This document shows positions 8,856 to 19,157 of a DNA stretch of 64,000 nt, piece after piece; position 1 is the first letter of the stretch; each line of letters begins with the position of its first letter. The notes under the pieces are model-generated. The model did no database searches, was not told the origin of the DNA, and saw only the letters and a list, made by a program, of their open reading frames with translations. A program made the translations under genes and the position numbers. The stretch lies in contig JAIXMF010000010.1 in assembly GCA_025201365.1 (NCBI GenBank), positions 773,342-837,341 on the forward strand, in the 5' to 3' direction. The DNA comes from Syncephalis plumigaleata (lineage: Eukaryota > Zoopagomycota > Zoopagomycetes > Zoopagales > Piptocephalidaceae).

Positions 8856-10898
8856 ATGCTTTCTTTTATTCAACAACTTTGGACGGCCGTTATCGGCCTA
8901 AACGTACAGCGTGATTGGAATTCAGAAGAAATGACTATTGTTAAACAACTAGTGCAGCGTGCCATTAATGGCAACAAGGTAGTAGTATTCAGTAAGACGT
9001 GGTGTCCATACTGCGTACGAGCTAAAGAGATATTGCAAGAGGAGAGGGTGAATGCTTTGAGCATTGAGCTGAATGAGAACGAGAAGGGTGCCGATATTCA
9101 GGCCTACTTGGCTCATACAACCGGGCAATCCACCGTGCCTAGTACAGTGGGGGAAAAAATTGTTCACGTGTTATATACTTTTTTACTTTCCCAATCACTA
9201 CACAATTAATAAACAACATATCACTTTGTACTTTTACATGTTAATAAAGCTATTAATTCTCTTTCTAATGATATAAAATATGTGCATACTTTATTATAGA
9301 TTTCTTGAGATATTAGTGTTGAAAGTCACGTGGTGCACGTGAACAATTTTTTCCATTACTAATAAAATTAACATTTCTTACCAATAATCAATTTTTATTC
9401 AATTTAAATGTAATAAAATGTTTATATATGAGTAAATACGAGCTGTCGTGCATCGTACGAGCAATAAATAATTATAAATCAAGTTGATGTGGTTGAGCAA
9501 TATGGCTATAATTGCTCATTTTAATGTATAGTAAAAATGTTACTACAGTATGCTTTATTCACTTCCAAATGTTGTGCAAATGCTTATTAAAGCGCTTTTA
9601 AGCAATGGTAGCCTCCCTAGAACCACTGCGGGCAAGTTAGCTATGGTTAAAGATATGATTACATTGAACAATCACGCATGCAGCTGCTGGAATAGCGTTC
9701 ATGTTACTACAATTTCGCTTATTACTCAGTGTACATTCGACCGATCCTACTTAAATTGCAGGTTATGATAAAGCACGTCTTCACGCAGATAATGATATAA
9801 AATAATGCTATGTCGATGGGAAAAGCGTCTAGTTATCATCCTACAAAGATGATGTCACATTAATGTCACTGAATAGCGTAAATTAATTCTTATTAAATCT
9901 TTTAATAAATTCTTTAACACTTTATTAACTGCTATTGTTATTGTTTATTATCTGCGTGAAGACGTGCTCTGCGCTATTTTTTACTATTATTTTTGGCATT
10001 AATTAATAAATTTATTACAAAAAATTAAAATTAAAATTTACGCTATTCAGTGACATTAATGTGACATCATCTTTGTAGGATGATAACTAGACGCTTTTCC
10101 CATCGACATAGCATTATTTTATATCATTATCTGCGTGAAGACGTGCTTTATCATAACCTGCAATTTAAGTAGGATCGGTCGAATGTACACTGAGTAATAA
10201 GCGAAATTGTAGTAACATGAACGCTATTCCAGCAGCTGCATGCGTGATTGTTCAATGTAATCATATCTTTAACCATAGCTAACTTGCCCGCAGTGGTTCT
10301 AGGGAGGCTACCATTGCTTAAAAGCGCTTTAATAAGCATTTGCACAACATTTGGAAGTGAATAAAGCATACTGTAGTAACATTTTTACTATACATTAAAA
10401 TGAGCAATTATAGCCATATTGCTCAACCACATCAACTTGATTTATAATTATTTATTGCTCGTACGATGCACGACAGCTCGTATTTACTCATATATAAACA
10501 TTTTATTACATTTAAATTGAATAAAAATTGATTATTGGTAAGAAATGTTAATTTTATTAGTAATGGAAAAAATTGTTCACGTGCACCACGTGACTTTCAA
10601 CACTAATATCTCAAGAAATCTATAATAAAGTATGCACATATTTTATATCATTAGAAAGAGAATTAATAGCTTTATTAACATGTAAAAGTACAAAGTGATA
10701 TGTTGTTTATTAATTGTGTAGTGATTGGGAAAGTAAAAAAGTATATAACACGTGAACAATTTTTTCCCCCACTGTATCTTTATTGGCGGCGAGCATATTG
10801 GTGGTTGCAGCGACCTGGAAGGACTGCAAAGCAACGGACAACTCCGGAAGCTACTAGCCGACGCTAAGGCTAACAACAATGAAGGCGGTTCAAGTTAG
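8856..10898 (+). pseudogene. dithiol glutaredoxin interrupted by a palindromic element
   Basis: Glutaredoxins reduce disulfides using glutathione. The 5' part (8856-9144) encodes an N-terminal stretch and the active site TWCPYC (C50, C53), ending at the cis-Pro motif TVPS. The 3' part (10777-10898) continues with IFIGGEHIGGCSDLEG, the glutathione-binding end, and stops at TAG. Removing the 1,630-bp element and one copy of the TA duplication restores an intact 136-residue frame, so the insertion is the only visible defect. As it stands, translation passes into the element and stops at 9209. No splice signals match the element's borders. The host copy is therefore probably null unless the element is excised. 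Confidence 0.9.
9145..10774. mobile_element. 1,630-bp palindromic non-autonomous element, copy 1
   Basis: The arms, 9145-9884 and 10035-10774 (740 bp each), appear to be exact inverted copies around a 150-bp loop. The ends are CAGTGGGGGAAAAAATTG and its reverse complement, flanked by TA at 9143-9144 and 10775-10776. CAGTG ends plus TA duplications fit the Tc1/mariner superfamily. No transposase is encoded; the longest frame is a 72-residue ORF present once per arm. Within each arm the end sequence recurs inverted about 190 bp inside (GGAAAAAATTGTTCACGTG, complement at 9336-9354). A 22-bp motif ATTATCTGCGTGAAGACGTGCT occurs in both arms (9772-9793, 10126-10147) and also in the loop (9947-9968). 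It interrupts the glutaredoxin gene. Confidence 0.93.
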
Positions 10899-11093
10899 GC
10901 ATTTTTAAGAATTCTTTTCTAATAAACTAGTTAACACTTTTATTAATAAATAGTGTTTATTATGATGGTAATGTAATAATATAGTGTGAAATATGATAGT
11001 AACCAAAGAGTCAGTCAGTTGTCGTCACATTCTGTGTTGTTGTCTGTACTCTTTCTTTTCGTTCGTTTGTTCGTTCGTTTCCTATGATTCATC

Positions 11094-13721
11094 ATGCGTT
11101 CCTCTAAAAGAGCACTGTCGTCCGGTAGACAAAAGCGTAAGGAGCGCTATAAGCATCATCGCAGTACTTCCGGTGTTCTAACGTCCAGCACGCTGCATTC
11201 GTCAAATTCCTACGCGTTACTCCAGACAAAGACGTCGTCGCAGTATGAAGGGCAAGCTTGGCTGTCATCTCGGACGGTGCACTCACCTCGAAAGGAGAAT
11301 AGTAAAGGCGACTATCACCATAGTGATGTTGGTGGTGCAGACGGATACAAGCGAAGCAACAATACGCAAGCATACGAGGGAACCACAGCGCGTGGCCCGA
11401 ATAACGCTGACTTCTTTACAGCAAGCAACAGTGATGGTCGTGAACCAAAGCAACGACCCACTACCGCGCAACTACATAGGCGGAGTAGCTCGTTACGATC
11501 GATTGCTAATCGTCGCGATAATCCGAACGAAGCAGTTGGCGAGTTCTCTACGCTTTGGGACTTTCTAAAAGCCGAACTGACGACAAACGAGAATGATGCG
11601 ACGGCCGAATTAAAGCGCGAACGAGTCACGAACTTTATTCATGTACCACAAGAGATCGAGAAGGCAAGTTGTCGAATGTATACGAGAGAAGTAAACATAT
11701 AACATGTGTTAAACTAATATTCAAGGGTTGTTAGCTATTTACATTTGGTTATTTCATCTGTTTAGACTCGTTTATGCACGTATTCACCATTCTACCAATG
11801 CGTGTATTATTGGCAATGCAACAATTACTCGTGTATATGATGGGTCGAGCTAGGTATGACAGGTAGTGCTGTTAAGAGCAATCGCGACTAATTGTAAACA
11901 TGTAGACAGTTGAAGGCAGCTCATAAGGTGGATTTAATCAAGGCGCTACTAGTATCCATTTGTTGCATTGCCCTACAATTGATTGATGCATCCCAGCTAT
12001 ATCATGGTGTACGTGGACAGTCACTCATCAAACTATACGTAATCTACAATATGCTAGAGGTAAGGAGAGATCATTCTTATTGTATCATTGTCGTATGCAT
12101 ACTGATTACGATGTAGATATTTGACAAGTTATTTTGCTCATTCGGACAAGATATACTCGACTCGTTTTTCTTCAAAATAGGCGATAGCGATGATAACGAC
12201 AAGAAGACGGGAGCATCCACGTCACGCATTAAGCATCTACATCCGATATCGCACTTTATTATCGCATCAATCTATATGTGTATCCTTTATACGCGACTAT
12301 GATTTGTAGCAATCAAGTAGCAATATTCTTAACTTGCCTGTCTGTCTATTTAGTTATTCATAGTATGATTCTATTCTATCAACTAGTAACGCTGAACGTC
12401 GCCATTAACTCATACCACAACTCATTGTTGACGATGTTACTCTCAAATCAGTTTGTCGAGATTAAAAGCAATGTATTCAAGCGATTTGAGAAAGAGAATC
12501 TATTTCAATTAACATGTGCCGGTAAGCGAATGATCATGTATAAGTAGTTAATTTATTAATTCACTATTCATTTCGTATGCAGATATCGTTGAACGGTTTC
12601 AACTGACGGTATTCCTCATTATTATTGCTATCCGCAATGTGGTTGAGTTATCTGGAACGACCATGTCGTCTTCACTGCCAGCGTCATTCTTCCCGCTCTT
12701 ACCGACAGGCAGTATATTTCTATATAACGTATTGACACCGGTTATACTTGTGTTTGGTTGTGAGATGCTCGTTGACTGGCTGAAGCATGCGTTTATTACT
12801 AAATTCAATCATATACGGCCGACAGTTTATCAGAGATATGCCGAGATATTGTCTCGTGATCTGGTAGTTGGTGCTGATGGTGGTAGTGGTAGTGGTAGTA
12901 ATGGCGGTGTCGCTGATAATGGACAAGCTACACGTCGTGTAAGTATATGGAGTAGAGCAGAATATTTGTAAGCGTTCTAATTGACAGAATGCAATATTTG
13001 AATATAGCGATTTATTGATCATTCCCCCGTGGTGGCACGTCGCATGGGATTAGCAACATTGCCACTCGGTTGTTTAGTAAGTGATGTAGTGCTTGCATGC
13101 TTATTTATTTATTTGCGTATATCTAGGTTATACGGAATGCCATTCAACTGATTAGAATGCTTAATCTGCGAGATGCATCAGAAACACAAAGTGACGAGGC
13201 TGCTCTTTTCCGGACTATGGTGCTATCTACCGATGATTGGAGAACGAAATGCCTAGTTGCTATGGTATGGCTATTGTTGATTATGGTGCTTTATATCTGG
13301 TAAGTAGCAGGAGTGCGTACACAGATACTGCTACACCACTCTTATTATTACTATTGTAATGGTAAATAACTTGAACTATATTTAGCTTAGTATTTTTGAA
13401 ATTAACCGTTGGCGTCAATCTATTTCGATATGCATCGGCGAAATACGCTCAAATGAGACAACGTGAACAGACGAGCAGTGAATGGGAGCATGCTGCCGCC
13501 GATTCGAAGCGACTTGATGCGGTAAGCGTGCAGAGAATAGGAAACATTTATTGTAGCAAATCTCATTGCTTAACATTCTACTCTGATATCATTAGGATTA
13601 TCGTAATCAAGTCAAAAGTGATTTAAGCAAGGATCCAGATCTAACGCCGAATACTGCGCGTAATCCAGTTACCTTGGAGAACATTGATCGATTTACTCTT
13701 TTTAAAAGTCGTATTCCTTAG
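11094..13721 (+). CDS. TAPT1/EMP65-family ER membrane protein
   Basis: This family of multi-pass ER membrane proteins (human TAPT1, yeast Emp65) acts in ER quality control of membrane proteins together with a SUN-like partner. The Ser/Arg-rich N-terminus is followed by the signature ERVTNFIHVPQEIEK, FICLDSFMHVFTILPMRV, GQSLIKLYVIYNMLE and FGQDILD, then more membrane helices (about 12,600-12,800 and 13,100-13,420) and a C-terminus ending at TAG 13,721. About eight introns are removed. The first (11664-11734) uses a GC donor in a strong AAG|GCAAGT context; splicing there gives EIEK|LFTFGY. The Gly/Ser stretch near 12,880 is low complexity. Neighbours do not suggest a shared pathway. Family identity is firm; exact exon ends in the last third are less so. 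Confidence 0.88.
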
Positions 13722-14057
13722 AATTATTCGAGCGAACAACTCGAATGTTGAACAATAAGCCATTAGTAATGCATTGTCTGTAATAAATGATATCAATCTC
13801 GCGTCAGTATCTATCTATCTATCTATCTATCTACCTACCTAGACTATTCACTCTTGAGGATACACAGCGTAATGAATGATTATGTATCATGTATTTCGAT
13901 TTGTGTATGTACGGTGAATACTCGCTTTATAGTTGAAATTAACTGGTGCTTTATCATTGCATTACACCTTCTCTCTCTCCCTCTCCCTCTCATTTCTACT
14001 TGTGACTATTACACCACTCCACTGTATTGAATTGGAATCTACCACTGCTCATCAAGT
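13722..14057. other. intergenic, microsatellite and pyrimidine tract
   Basis: It contains an (ATCT)n/(ACCT)n microsatellite at about 13,807-13,840 and a CTCTCC-rich tract at 13,970-13,992, which probably belongs to the promoter of the next gene. No coding sequence is seen. Confidence 0.5.
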
Positions 14058-14766
14058 ATGCATATCAACTGTATTGCCGTCATTGGCAAACAAGTAAGTC
14101 ATGTTCGGGTGTCGCTAATTAGCTATGTTATTCACCGTTACCGCTAGAACAATCCGCTCTTTGTGCGTAATTTCTCGCAACAATATCCTGATTTAAAGTA
14201 CCACTATATTGCACATACCGCATGTGATGCCATAGAAGAACGAGGTAGCTAATGTCGAGTGTGATGAGTAGAGCGTAGTATAACTACACCGGTGCTAACC
14301 TATGTAACAGTGGCTCCAGGTGGACCCAACGCTAACGAGCCATATGTCGGTCTTTTATACGCAATGGAAGATATGGCAGTGTATCCTTGATGACTATACG
14401 ATATGATATGCAAAATATAAATGTATATATGTATGTTATTAACTCGTAATTGCTATTGCTGCTATGACTATTCAGTTATGGCTATATGACCAATACACGT
14501 ATCAAGTTTATTGTAGTTATTACAGTGCCACAATCGCCAATTCGTGATGCTGATATGAAGCCAGTAGGTCATTTTGTTTATTACTCGATGTTACGCGTTG
14601 CTTAATATTATGTTGATCATAGATATTCCGTAGAATACATTCAGCCTATATCGGTCTAGTTAGCAATCCATTCCAGGAACTGGATAACAATCGACCTATC
14701 AACAGTAAAATGTTCTCCAATATGATTGAACAGATAGCCACAGCGGTTAGCGTACCAAGTGCTTGA
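14058..14766 (+). CDS. TRAPPC2L homologue (TRAPP complex subunit, Tca17 type)
   Basis: TRAPP complexes are Rab/Ypt exchange factors for ER-Golgi and Golgi traffic; the 2-like subunit helps assemble the larger complex. The small exons read MHINCIAVIGKQ, NNPLFVRNFSQQYPDLKYHYIAHTACD (quoted here in part from one exon), APGGPNANEPYVGLLYAMEDMAVYGY, TNTRIKFIVVITVPQSPIRDADMK and RIHSAYIGLVSNPF, the longin-like fold of sedlin relatives. About four short introns separate them. The start at 14,058 gives the expected MxINCIAVI N-terminus, and TGA ends it at 14,764-14,766. Length (about 140 residues) fits the family. Identity is based on pattern recognition of the family. Confidence 0.85.
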
Positions 14767-14790
14767 TCAGATATAAATCTATTTATAATT

Positions 14791-15230
14791 ATAGTAATAC
14801 AGGACTTTTCCAACCAATTTGCGCAGTTAGCCTTCTGTTTTTACTAATAAATAATAGTAACGATAATACGTATTTAGATGTGAGTAGCGATAACCATCAC
14901 AAATAAGTTGTTTCTTGTTGTCCACCATTTCTTGAATGTCTAGAAGTAATGGCACTTAGATGTAGTTGTGTTGGAACACCATTTCCATTGCAAAGACTGA
15001 GAATAATCTGAATAAAGGTCAGACATGCTGCCATATCCCGATTCCATACACGATACTCGAATCCTTTACCATTCATGTCATCTTTACAATTCTGATATGT
15101 GCATCTAATAGAATAATGAATTAGTATAGTGTTATAGATTGTACTCATATTAAGAAGGCATGACAAGTGACAGTAGGATATCTCGTCAATTAGAAATACT
15201 TGAACACCATGCTTCATTGTTATCCACACT
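14791..15230 (-). pseudogene. decayed Fanzor C-terminal relic with right end
   Basis: Read on the minus strand, it keeps VFLIDE (15,190), then an internal deletion that removes the CPTC knuckle. The degraded Fanzor intron follows, with the donor lost but a TATTAG acceptor still present, then exon 2: CTYQNC, VWNRDMAACLTFIQIILSL. The 3' flank (14,791-14,853) shares the TGCGCAAATTGG block seen after the intact gene but lacks its GC-rich hairpin. It is clearly homologous to, but diverged from, the copy at 3,256-5,623. It cannot encode a nuclease: RuvC-I and most of the protein are missing. Confidence 0.85.
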
Positions 15231-15316
15231 TGCGTATGATTTATTTGTGTATTCTTGATTAAAATAACGTCATCGTATTTCTCTACCCCATATCGCCTTT
15301 CTTATTCCATTCCACT

Positions 15317-16951
15317 ATGTCTACTACTACTACTACTACTGAAGTATCGAGTAATTCCAACTCGTCTTGTAGATTACTAGTTTGTCTGAATAGTCTTCCA
15401 TTTCATGACCTGCGTGTCTTTCGTAGTCTACTTGGTCATATCGAATTAGTGCGTTTATCAGCATGTTGTCGCTCATTAAGAAGCAGTATTCGAAATGATA
15501 GAGCATTATGGCAAGAACGATACCATAGGGATTTCCTATCGGGTGCCTATTATTCTAAAGAAATGGATTTCGTATTGTGGTGTATACGCACGGATGTCAA
15601 CAATCCATGTACATCGGATAAACGAGCCGATCTACTAGAGAATGTGGACTGGTACAACACATATCGTCGACGAGTGAGCACCGAGAATAATTGGCGGTAT
15701 GGACGATGCAATATCACGCATATCGATTTGGAACAGGATGGACGTGAATTAAATTATAACATAGAAACTGAAACTAAGAGCGTAGTTATTATACAGCAAA
15801 GTTGTTCAGACAGAGCATCAGGCCATACTTATATTTTAGAATATTTACCGCATTCAAATCTTAGATCAAGCAACGGCATTGTGTATAGCAGTACATTCTC
15901 CACATCGCCAAACATTCTTTTGCTAGGTAGTGGTAATGAAGCTAAGGACAGGTATGTCCTGGGTGACTATTATATAGCTGTATTTCCTAAAGAGATCGAG
16001 AGCGATACCAACTATAATATAGAAGTACTTACTCGCAAACATGGCGGTGTTATCACTACATTCGATGTTCCAGTACAATATCAAATAGTAAAAGTCAATG
16101 AAAAATGGGTATTGTTAGAACATATATCACATATGTTAGTCGATGATTCACTAAGTTGGAAAAGTAAGCGTAGTAATTATACAATGATGCAATGTAACTA
16201 GTACTAATAGTCAATACATTCAGCCAATATAATGGTATTTGATATAGATAATAATACCATGTGTCCAGGAAGCATTAATGATACATGGAATGCAACTCGT
16301 TTCTACAAAACAACCAATAATACAGCAATAGTATACACGGCAAGACTAGTCAAAGATGATGTGGATCGTATTGAATGGGCACTACACCAATTCTCGAGCA
16401 ATAATCCCGTTATACAATTGCGAAGTGGCTGGTTTCAAGTACCTGAAGGGGTAACGGCTATATCAATATGTTTTGCTGAAAATTCATACGATTCGCATAT
16501 GCTAATTGGATTACCTGATCGTTCTAGTTATGTAGCATATATAATTCATAGCGTAGCATCCAGTGGTCAAAGCCAGGCTCCACGTAATTGCTACACTATA
16601 TCCTACCAACATATACCTACCCCATTGCTAAGGGCAGGATGCGATTATACAATATCTGAATCCACCTCAAGAACAATATGGACAGACTTACCCTACAATG
16701 ACGACCAAGTATTACAAATGCCGGGTACAATCTTCATCAGACATGTTATTGGAGATATCTATGTTTTTATCGTAAGAGATCATAATCGTATAACAAGTCA
16801 ATTGCTTGTAGATATCAGTACAAACGAAATAATACGTAAATTGGAAGCACCTAACGGGCAATGGAGCTTGCCTAACTATGGAATGTTTGGTGTGGCATAT
16901 AATTCCGATGACAGTCATACGCTAGTAATACAAGAATACGGTGAATTATAA
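15317..16951 (+). CDS. F-box-like protein
   Basis: F-box proteins bind Skp1 and bring substrates to SCF ubiquitin ligases. After a Thr/Ser-rich start, residues about 23-75 match an F-box: LNSLPFHDLRVF..LLGHIELVRLSACCRSLRSSI followed by LWQERYHRDF. The rest is a beta-rich region with no domain I recognise. The frame stops at 16,201, but a 30-nt stretch (16194-16223) has GTAACT, TACTAAT and CAG. Removing it joins the frame to a second 239-residue reading (16,232-16,951), giving about 535 residues. That intron is unusually short; two separate genes or a one-off mutation are alternatives. The gene lies beside the Fanzor relic and a palindromic element, a setting where decay is possible. Confidence 0.65.
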
Positions 16952-17046
16952 TAAACATCAATAAACCATACTCTATTGTTATTGATTGTATTAGAGCGAG
17001 CAACATGTTTCTATTAACTAATAATGTGAAGTAATAATGAGGAATA

Positions 17047-18676
17047 CAGTGGGGGAAAAAATTGTTCACGTGTTATATACTTTTTTACTTTCCCAATCAC
17101 TACACAATTAATAAACAACATATCACTTTGTACTTTTACATGTTAATAAAGCTATTAATTCTCTTTCTAATGATATAAAATATGTGCATACTTTATTATA
17201 GATTTCTTGAGATATTAGTGTTGAAAGTCACGTGGTGCACGTGAACAATTTTTTCCATTACTAATAAAATTAACATTTCTTACCAATAATCAATTTTTAT
17301 TCAATTTAAATGTAATAAAATGTTTATATATGAGTAAATACGAGCTGTCGTGCATCGTACGAGCAATAAATAATTATAAATCAAGTTGATGTGGTTGAGC
17401 AATATGGCTATAATTGCTCATTTTAATGTATAGTAAAAATGTTACTACAGTATGCTTTATTCACTTCCAAATGTTGTGCAAATGCTTATTAAAGCGCTTT
17501 TAAGCAATGGTAGCCTCCCTAGAACCACTGCGGGCAAGTTAGCTATGGTTAAAGATATGATTACATTGAACAATCACGCATGCAGCTGCTGGAATAGCGT
17601 TCATGTTACTACAATTTCGCTTATTACTCAGTGTACATTCGACCGATCCTACTTAAATTGCAGGTTATGATAAAGCACGTCTTCACGCAGATAATGATAT
17701 AAAATAATGCTATGTCGATGGGAAAAGCGTCTAGTTATCATCCTACAAAGATGATGTCACATTAATGTCACTGAATAGCGTAAATTAATTCTTATTAAAT
17801 CTTTTAATAAATTCTTTAACACTTTATTAACTGCTATTGTTATTGTTTATTATCTGCGTGAAGACGTGCTCTGCGCTATTTTTTACTATTATTTTTGGCA
17901 TTAATTAATAAATTTATTACAAAAAATTAAAATTAAAATTTACGCTATTCAGTGACATTAATGTGACATCATCTTTGTAGGATGATAACTAGACGCTTTT
18001 CCCATCGACATAGCATTATTTTATATCATTATCTGCGTGAAGACGTGCTTTATCATAACCTGCAATTTAAGTAGGATCGGTCGAATGTACACTGAGTAAT
18101 AAGCGAAATTGTAGTAACATGAACGCTATTCCAGCAGCTGCATGCGTGATTGTTCAATGTAATCATATCTTTAACCATAGCTAACTTGCCCGCAGTGGTT
18201 CTAGGGAGGCTACCATTGCTTAAAAGCGCTTTAATAAGCATTTGCACAACATTTGGAAGTGAATAAAGCATACTGTAGTAACATTTTTACTATACATTAA
18301 AATGAGCAATTATAGCCATATTGCTCAACCACATCAACTTGATTTATAATTATTTATTGCTCGTACGATGCACGACAGCTCGTATTTACTCATATATAAA
18401 CATTTTATTACATTTAAATTGAATAAAAATTGATTATTGGTAAGAAATGTTAATTTTATTAGTAATGGAAAAAATTGTTCACGTGCACCACGTGACTTTC
18501 AACACTAATATCTCAAGAAATCTATAATAAAGTATGCACATATTTTATATCATTAGAAAGAGAATTAATAGCTTTATTAACATGTAAAAGTACAAAGTGA
18601 TATGTTGTTTATTAATTGTGTAGTGATTGGGAAAGTAAAAAAGTATATAACACGTGAACAATTTTTTCCCCCACTG
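17047..18676. mobile_element. 1,630-bp palindromic non-autonomous element, copy 2
   Basis: It matches copy 1 base for base wherever compared and has exactly the same length; every landmark is offset by 7,902. Arms are 17,047-17,786 and 17,937-18,676 with a 150-bp loop. The target TA is duplicated at 17,045-17,046 and 18,677-18,678. It sits about 95 bp past the stop of the F-box gene, so it may affect that gene's 3' end but breaks no frame. Near-identity of the copies and of the two arms implies very recent movement or ongoing gene conversion. Confidence 0.93.
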
Positions 18677-18678
18677 TA

Positions 18679-19157
18679 GCTATTATTTATTATCACTAAT
18701 TGTAATACATGATATCACGATACTTAACATCTTCCTCAACTGCTAGGACCATGACAACTACTCAATAATAATAGCAATGCGATAATGATGTTAACAATTG
18801 TGCAAATCTATTCATTAATAAACCGCAAATGTTAAAGGATAAATGCGCTAATTAATTGAAAGAGCCTTATATTGGAATGTGATGATCCTCCAATCAGCAG
18901 GCTACACGCCAATACTCGTAGTATCCAGAATGTTTTAAAAGACACATGTATTTGCACGCGCGCCCATTTGAACGATAACAACATTTATTTCATGTTCTAC
19001 TTTGATCCGCGACATTACCTTTGCTCGTTCGTATAGGATTAGCCTAGATATTGTTGTGCGCACCGCATCTTTCCGCTCTTTTCTTCTCCCATTTAACTTA
19101 CTACTTATCTGCTCTTTCCCTTCTATTATTCCCCGGTTTACTAGTAGCTATTCCAAT
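18679..19157. other. intergenic with an isolated Fanzor-type end
   Basis: Positions 18,785-18,880 (ATTAATAAACCGCAAATGTTAAAGG split by TAAATGCGC) are a diverged sibling of the sequence at 8,036-8,125, including the preceding GATGTTAACAATTG. The core is TGCGCTAATTAATTG instead of TGCGCAAATTGGATG. The remainder is the promoter and 5' leader of the vigilin gene; an upstream in-frame extension back to 19,002 lacks a better start. Confidence 0.45.

Noticed and set aside
9550-10369. A 72-residue open frame present in each arm of the palindromic elements (four copies in the window)
   Set aside because: It is duplicated only because the arms are inverted copies, has no recognisable domain and no transposase motif, and has no supporting context.
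9145-10774. The palindromic element in glutaredoxin acting as a spliced intron
   Set aside because: Its borders (TACAGTGGGG and CCCCACTGTA) do not provide a GT donor and AG acceptor that restore the frame, and the TA duplication fits transposition.
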